Positions 50,701 to 59,700 of a DNA stretch of 64,000 bases are shown here, one piece after another. The translations under genes and the position numbers were made by a program. This DNA comes from Owenia fusiformis. Lineage: Eukaryota; Annelida; Polychaeta; Sabellida; Oweniidae. A model generated the notes under the pieces. That model ran no database searches and was not told the origin of the DNA. It was given only the letters and a program-made list of their open reading frames with translations. Position 1 is the first letter of the stretch; every line of letters begins with the position of its first letter. Location: positions 11,289,730-11,353,729 of the forward strand of contig CAIIXF020000007.1 of NCBI GenBank assembly GCA_903813345.2. The letters run 5' to 3'.

Positions 50701-53700
50701 CAGCCTATACGTTTGACCCAATCGCCAATACAAATGCATCGCTTAAATAATTTCCATTCACATTTAGGTTGTGAAAAACATTGCTAGCTTACACTCCCTA
50801 TTGTCTAATAATCATCCTGTATCTAAATGCTTAATATATTCCTAATCTCATTTGCATAAAACTTGAATAAAGCTGCATTATTCAATGATGATTTCAGCAT
50901 GCCCAAGTGCAAGCTACAGGCGTGATATTGTGAATGGAAGATGTTACAAGTTTGTGGATGAGAAAGTAAACTGGGCTACAGCTAAACAGAAATGTGAAGA
51001 TGATGGTGGTGATTTGTGCGCCGTAGAGACATATGGAGAATGGGAAGCCCTCAGCAAAGCAATGTTTGGATATGAAGGAGGTATACCAGTGAAATTAACA
51101 TAATACAGTAAAACCTGTATATCTGAACACCTTTTTCATCCAAACACCTCTTGATGTGAACACTTTTTCATGGTCCAAATTCTGTATCTCCCACTGACTT
51201 GAAATGTGATCACATGCGTGTTGGTATTATCTGAATACTTTTGGCCAGTCCCAGGTTTTACGACACTGGGGAAAAATGTTCCTGTCATAATACCACAAGT
51301 ACTGACCAGACCTTGGCATCTTGTGTTGAGCTGATCATACTGGCAAGTTTGCTAATTCTAAAACCCCGAAATATCTGAGATCTGGTTAGTACCCATTAAA
51401 TACATCATCTCTTTAAAAAGATTTAACCCTCTAATACCCTGCAAATAACAAAAATCGCACTTATCACACCACTCTAAGAAATAAACAAGATCCATAGAAT
51501 TTTTTTTCAATGAGAAAACTGCTTCATGTATTTTAATAGTGAATTAAAAATCTGATCAGCAGTTTTCCTGAAATCACCATGTCAAAATTTATTGAAAAAA
51601 TTCCACGATGGCCTCCAGAAATCAAAATGGCAGCCCAGTTGTAAGTCAAGTTAGAGCTTGATAACATCTAACATATCTAAGCTTGCTTATAAGCTGTTTT
51701 CCTGAAATCAGAACCATCGCTCCAATGACCCCAGTCATCATTATGACAATATCCCATTGATGGTGTGATAAAAATGTACTATCCTAAAAATATTGATTTA
51801 TACGTATTTATAGGTCCCTGGTATACTTTAGGCCAGAACACAACAGATGGTTGGCGATGGTTGGTCCCTGGAACTCCCAAAATCTTGATGGATCGTACAA
51901 TGTGGGGCAATGGAAAACCAGATAATGCAGAAGTGGACCAAATTTGCATTGCATTGGCAGATCATAGTTATCGTCTTAACAATATCAGATGCACTTTCAA
52001 GAGGAAATACATATGTGAGTCACCAGCTTATTTCTACTAAGTTAATGCTGGATGAGAATCCTCATGATAATCCAAAGCGGGAAAATAAGGAAGTAAAAAT
52101 TTGTACCGATAAAGAATGCATTTTGGGTAATCTATTTACCTTATAAGGAAACACACTTGTCCCTCCCTATTGGAGAGGTCTACCACGAGAGAATTGAAAT
52201 AAAGAAAGAAAGAATGGACGATGAATAAATTAAAACTTGTAAGGACCACTGTCTAGTGAAAAGTGCCCTTCATTGGCCAATGTACTTATATAACAGGCAA
52301 ATGCAGTCAATCTCAAACCCAGTCAACTTCAGGGAATTTCGCAAGACATGATTACAATATTGTGGAATATTGTGTCTCTGTAATGAAGAATACTTATCAT
52401 AGTTATGTTTCAGATAATTTGTGAGACATAAGAAAAAATCAGTTCATCTTCACTTATGCTTTTGAGGAATGAGATCAGCCTAGATTGTAATAACTTATAT
52501 TTTACCATAAACTGCCAGGCTGATATCACTAAGTGACATTACCTGCACATTGCCATTTTCAAATGCAGCAGCGAATTGGAAGTAATGATGGGGGTTGAAT
52601 GTGACATCTCTCACACTTTCTGAGCGCCCACTAAATGTAGTGCAAACCTCTTTCTTCTTCAGGTCCTACAATTGTATATTGTTATGAATTAAACAAGCCA
52701 TAAACAATTTAACATGACAATCTGGTTTCAAAAAAGAAAGGATGTGAAACAATATGTTGCCAGAAATCCAGAACAAAACTTTAAAAACCTATGATGTTTA
52801 TGTCTTATATGAAAGCTGTTTATGTCAGTAGATGAATTGCTAGAATATTGTAAATACAATTTTTGTTTACCACCTCTTGTGTATATACCATTTTCAATGT
52901 AGACATCTAATGAGAGAGTCATATTGTTATACTCTAATGTTAAGTCAAATGAGCACTTATTATTCCTTGCTAGTTAATACTTTCTCACTCTGTTCCTCAT
53001 TTTTAAATTTTTATAAAAGGTAACTCCATAACCCCCTCCAATTTTCTCTCTGGATGAACTTACAAAGAGTTTCATGAATCCATCCTGTGAGCCACTAAGC
53101 AGAAGATGTGACTCTGTATGGTGGAACGCAACCTTGCTGACAAACCTTCTGTGCTCAGAATATACAGTATCTGCAAATACACAAGTTCATATGTGTATAT
53201 GTATTTATTTGTTTCTTACATGTCTTAGCAAAGATTTTAATTTTTGAGAATAAGTTCCTAAAAATAAGGTTGAGAAAGATGTATGCTGTCTCTAAATATC
53301 GTGAATTACACTGGAGTTAAAACCCCTACCCCAAAAATGTAATAGCTCATTATTGATTTTTCAAAAAAATCTTTCCAATCTCTTAATAAAAATTGATGTA
53401 CATTGCATATACCCCTCCCCCCATGTGGGATAGTGATTGATTGAAGTTTTCCCAAAGCTTCTTGAAATTGAAATATATACATAATAACATGGACAACCCT
53501 TACCTAACTTTGACCTTGATGTTTTATTGAGATCCCATATAACCACAGAGCTGTTGGTTGCTGCAGATGCCAAGATATGATCTGAAATATAATATGCCAA
53601 GATATAATCTGAAATATAATATGCCAAAATATGATCTGAAATATAATATGCCAAAATATGATCTGAACTATAAAATACAAAGATATGATCTGAAAATATG

Positions 53701-56700
53701 CCTGTAAATTAGATACCTCAATGTAATGTATATATGCCAGTGGAAAAACTGAAATTGACAGAAAACTGAAGTTGATATGATGATGAGAAATTAACACCAG
53801 AAATCAATTATGCTAGCATTTGAGCAGTAATATATTGCCCTTGGCCTTGAGTAAACTAAAGATGTTTTACCATCTACTGGGTTCCAGGCCACATTTGATG
53901 CACTAAAGTTGAGGTTGATATTTCTTCCAACCCTCAAGTTGTGCTTCTCTACAAACTGATCGTCCTCTATGGAGAATATCTTAAACACTGAAACAATAAA
54001 TAAATAAAAATAAATAATAAACAAAAGTTTTGATTCTGGGCCATAAATAATGCTCTAGTTATTGTTTTATGCACCGATGGTAACAAGAATTTTACATGAC
54101 CAGGACTGTTTCTGCTAATAATAATTCTGTAAAATTACAAAGAAATCGTATAATAGCGTATAATAAGATAAGCAATACAAACCATTTCTGCCCGCTACTA
54201 CCACTTGGGAGGAGTCCTTATTGGTAGCGATACAGTTCAGAGCGCCCTCTAGGACAGTGTGCTGCATTGTTCGAGATGAGCTCTCACTCACTAGACAATA
54301 TACAAAACAAATATCAATGTCACAAAAAACTACCATAAATAATGTTATGTAAACCACAAGGCATGTGTATGAAACTGTGCTCAGAGAGTATTTCACCTAA
54401 TGATTAAAAACAAGTTACATGTTTTCTGTTCCATGATGAGCAGACACTTCTCAGTATTCAGCCTGACGGGAAACTTGGAGCTTGATAAATGATAGTAATC
54501 AAATTGTGACGTCTGTGTAACTTTAAGCCCATGCTAAATGGAACGCTCAAAATCAATCTGAGATGGCATCTCATTTTAATATAGCACAATGCAATATGTC
54601 ATAATTGAATGTATACATGCAACGAATTGTGTAATTACATACCAATTGCCAATAGGCGTAATTCAAAAAGTATCACTTTCAAATCAGCGTGTTTAGTGAA
54701 AATATGAGTATAATATTATCATACAGTTATATATGTACCTAATGACTGATAATAAATACATGTAATCTATAATTATTGATAATAATCAAACAGATGATTA
54801 TTTATGATCTTTGCAGCTATAATGGTTTTGAATTGCTTGTTTCAGTTGAATATAGGCATTTAGTCTTTAATAAGTTCAAACAAATAAAAACAAACATTTT
54901 CTCTATATTTAACAGACAACAGGGATGTAACCAGGGTCTAGACTTAGGCGAGGCAAACAAATAACAGATGAGGTAAATATAAATAGATGAGGCAAACATG
55001 AATAGATGAGGCAAACATGAATAGGTGAGGCAAATTAGGCTAAATGAGATATAATACTCCTTTAAGTTTTAATTGAAAAATGTCTGAAAAAGTATATTTC
55101 TGTAAAATGTTGGTAAGCCTCGCCCTCATCATGCCTGGTTACGCAAACTAAGTAAACTATGCAAGAACAACACTGGATACTTATTTCAAACAAAGAAAGC
55201 AAAGTGCTTAATAGAGGTTCAATCTTTCAAAGAAGGGGTGCAATTTTGCAAGGAATATTTAGTTTCAAAAAAGTAAAATGTACTCAATCCTATCACATGA
55301 ATATCGATACCCATGGTTTATAATCAAATGGATAAGTTGGTTTAAATGCCGTAAAGGGCAATAATTATCACAAATGGCTATGATACACTTCATGTATACG
55401 GAAATTAATATGAAACATCAGAACATATAGAGTGAAACCTGTATCTTAATACCTGGCTAATCCGAACACCTTCAAATCCGAACACTTTTTCAACTCCCAT
55501 TATTCTCCCATTGACTCCCACTTTAAAAAACTTGAAATCTGAACACCTCCCAATAAACAATGAACACTCACAATTGAAAAATTAGCCTGTCTAATCTGAA
55601 CACTTTTCACAAACATCACATATTTCTTTAAAAAAATTGCTCAAATTTTTTCAACACTGATTTGATATATCAAAACTTTTGAAAAAACATCAAATGGTCT
55701 CAATCATAATGGATCTTTCATAGCATGACTAATTTCCTTTGAATCAGATTTTGGAATGGCATAAACCTATATTTTGTCAATAGAAATATTAATTCAAAAT
55801 CGAAAATCTTGTGGATGTAAAAACCTCGAAATCTGAACACCTAAACAGGTCCCAATGGTGTTTGGATTTTACACATTTAACTGTATGTCAGCATAAAGGA
55901 TATTTCCAAATTATCTAGAACAAGAATTTTCTGAAAATAGTGGCTTAAATTGCATTCTCCCTTGAGTAAAACATTAATTTCATTCCACATCTGTTCAAAA
56001 TTTATTCACCTCTGATTAACTTCAAAAAGAAATAAAAATGCAGAAAAATGTAGTAACTATTGATGGATTGTCATAGAAAATATTTTTTGCGATCTAAAAA
56101 TATCATAACTTGAAAAAAGTACTTGGAAAACCAACATGCACGAGAAGTACCAAAAGCATTGAGGTAAATATCTCATAAAACTTTAAAAAATCCACTCACT
56201 AGGTGAGAAATATTTTCAAGATATGATATTCATAGGGTGAAGTATGCTACATACAGTATATTGACTGAATGAAATATGTGATTAAGCATAAGCTATAAAC
56301 CCAAAGCAAAAACATGTTCACTCAAGGAGAAATGGATTTAGGACTGTGTGTCATGAAGGAATGAAACACCATTTCAGTATTTCAAATCTCAGAAAATAAT
56401 TTAATAAATGGTTCACAATATCTACTAAAAAGCCAACGATGCAAAGTGATATTACATGTTTTTCTCATAAAGTGCTTGATGTTATATCATGCCAAAATAT
56501 ACAAAATGTTGTCTTCTATCATGCCCTTATATACCCCTCACATAACATACACATCCTCTGACTGACATTTACACTGGGTGGCCCAAAAATAGTTCACAGT
56601 TACAGTTAACAGATTGTTAAAGAACTAGAAACCTACTTTTGGGCTACCCAGTATAGGAGGAGACAGACATGTCAATTAAAGTATGATTTTGTATCTTTTT

Positions 56701-59700
56701 CAGGTATATTATATATTATATTCATTGATAATATTTATGAGAACAACCTGTACCTATCGCATCTACAGGGTGGTCCAAAAAAAGTGAACCCCTGCAACAG
56801 GCTATATTTTCCCTAATACATGAATTGGCTCATATTATCACATCTTGTAGAGAAAGGTCTAAAATTTTTGTTGATGCCATAATTTATTCTCAGTCAGAAT
56901 TTTGATGAAATTACAAGAAATTAAGACTTTTATTAAATAATGTGCAAAATGTTACCAATGTGATTCATGGAAATTGTTAAAACACATTAGGTGATGTTAA
57001 AAAGCTTACGGCGATAGATATAAGTTTAAACCATACCATATGACAAATGGGACACTATTTGGGCAGAAAACACATTCAACAGTTATAAGGGGCATGTTAC
57101 CTACACAAACGGTCAGAGGGGGAGAGAGGGGGGGGGGGGTAATACTACCTCTGTGACCCAAATTTTGAGAAGCTCTTCATATAAATATCTTAGAAAAATC
57201 AAAAGGAAATCTAATATTGAGAATTTTGAGCCATATTTCATAACAATTGGTCCATGATTAATGAAGATATTGACATTTTATGACCATAAGGGTATGTTGT
57301 GATTTTACTGGAAGATATTTTCGTCTTTTGAAACTTAGACCATTTCTTTGGATCACAATAACTTTGCAACTAACGGAGGCAGGATACTAATTTTTACACC
57401 ATAATATGCAGGATTTAAAACCAAACAAAGTCAGAGAACATTAAGTTTTTCAGACTACGACTAAAAAGATTTCCACAGGAGGATTGTTGAATGGGTGAAG
57501 AATCGCAAATGTTGAAGTTCACATTTTATCGATTTTCAATGATGTTTGGTTTGGGCTTATAATTTCTGCAAATATCAAGACTACGAAAAATATATGGTAC
57601 CAACAAAACATTTAGACCTTCCTCTACAATATGTGAAAATATGAAAGGATTCCTGCAGGTAATAAGGGAAATATAGCCTGTTGCAACAGTTTACTTTTTT
57701 GGACCACCCTGTACATGTACAAGGGTTGATAAAAAGTTCTTTACTTTTCCCTCTCAATTAATCTCTTTATCTATTTATTATGTCAGTAAAATCTCTTATT
57801 TGATATATTTTGCATTTTGAAGATTTTAATAGGTTGGCTGCAGTATAATTATATGAACAGTTCATGATAAACTGTTTGCAAACTAAATTTCTAATCAATT
57901 GTCACTTTTTTGGTGAATCATTTTTAGTTATCCAATATAGGGTGTTGTTTAAATATCAGAAAGATTATCTTAAAAATCAAAATCTTAGACTGAATAGTAA
58001 TGAACTTTTTGATCTCTCCTTGGATGTTGGTCTTTTTAGATGTGGATCTATAAGCTCTGAAATATAGCCTATCAGTTTTACCTTTACTGATTCGAAATCT
58101 TCTTTTTGAACTCATGGATAACCTTAAAATGAAGATGATATACTAATACATGTATGTTATTTTCTCTTTGGTTTAGTCAGTGATGTGAGAGTTACTGTGC
58201 ATCGGTGAATTCAATATGTTAGTGAAGTGAATTTAAAATATGTAGAGATGGATAAAAAAAATAGATGGTAGCACATTTGTCGGTATACATACTATTTATA
58301 GTATGTAGACAACTGGCAAACAAAATACATAAGTGTCTAACATAAAAATTGTAAACCTTAAAGAAAGAGTAAATGAACTTTTAACGATTTTTTAACAATG
58401 TGTCAATGGGGATTTAGGCAGCCCAACCTTTTTCAGAGAACATGATAATCCTGAAAATTGGAGCAAATGTGAACTGTGCAAATCAAAATTGGTTTGATAG
58501 AAAACAACACAAAGAATTCAAATATGTCATCAAATAGAAAAATGTTGATCTTAATGGTTAAAAACATGGGTTTCATAAAAGTTGGTTATAAAAATCAAAG
58601 TTTGTTCAGTTGGAGTCTTGGGTCCCCTAGCCATTAGTCCCCTAAAAAGAAAATCTATGTAAACAAAAATTCCTATTGCAATATGGTTCCATCCACTTAT
58701 TTAAAGCTCTGTCAAGTAGCCAATTATCACGCATACATATAATAGATCCTTTATTCACTTTTTGTACATATATTTAATATTGTAAATTGAAACATAAATT
58801 GACTTTCTTAAGCTTAAATTCAGCTGTTAATTCCAACTCCCTCCACTTTGAATTCTGTTTAGGATGGCAGCTACACCATTTTTGTCATAGATGATGCAGA
58901 CATGAATTAATCACATTTTCATTTATTAAATGATGAATTAACGAATAACCACTTGTTGGGTTCATGACATAGAAAATATCCCGAGACATCACCTGTTATG
59001 TGCGCGCATTGGTCTATGAAATCTATGAACAAGTTGTGAGAGGTTTTGTTATGTTAAAGTTCAAGGGGTCGGTTCAAGCACTCACGACACAACATGATAT
59101 GGAATGTGATCTCGACAAATACAATACTGGTATTATTTCACTTTCGTTTCAGCATGTCAAACAGTTTGAATCTGTAACAAACACATCTAGAATGAGTATT
59201 ATGAATACATGTAATTTAAAGTTCATGATTCTCATTTCAATTTTCCACTTTCGGTCAGTCCTCCTCAGATTCTGAAATGGCGATTTTTCTAAGGCTCTGG
59301 ATGGTCCAAAATAATGCAATGAAATAGTGTGCATATTTGAACCCATTCATCCTGTAAGTGGATATTTAATAGTTAATTTTCCTATGAAGTCAAAACACTT
59401 TCAAGCGATGATCTTTGCATGAATTAAACTTTAGGAATTTTCATGAATTTTTTCTTGGCATATATCATTGACACCAAACCATAGTCAGCACCATCTATCT
59501 AATATCTAACATAATGAAGTCTGGTTACTTAGAAAAAAGAAAATTCTAAATAATTTTTTTCTCATGCCAGGGGCTTTGATCAGTGATATCTTATGTTTAT
59601 TCAACTTTCATATTTTAACATTTCTGGGCGATCTATAAATAGATATGAGGTCATGTCCATGAGCGGAGTTTTGGCCCAAAAAAGTAAGAAATTGTGCTTC

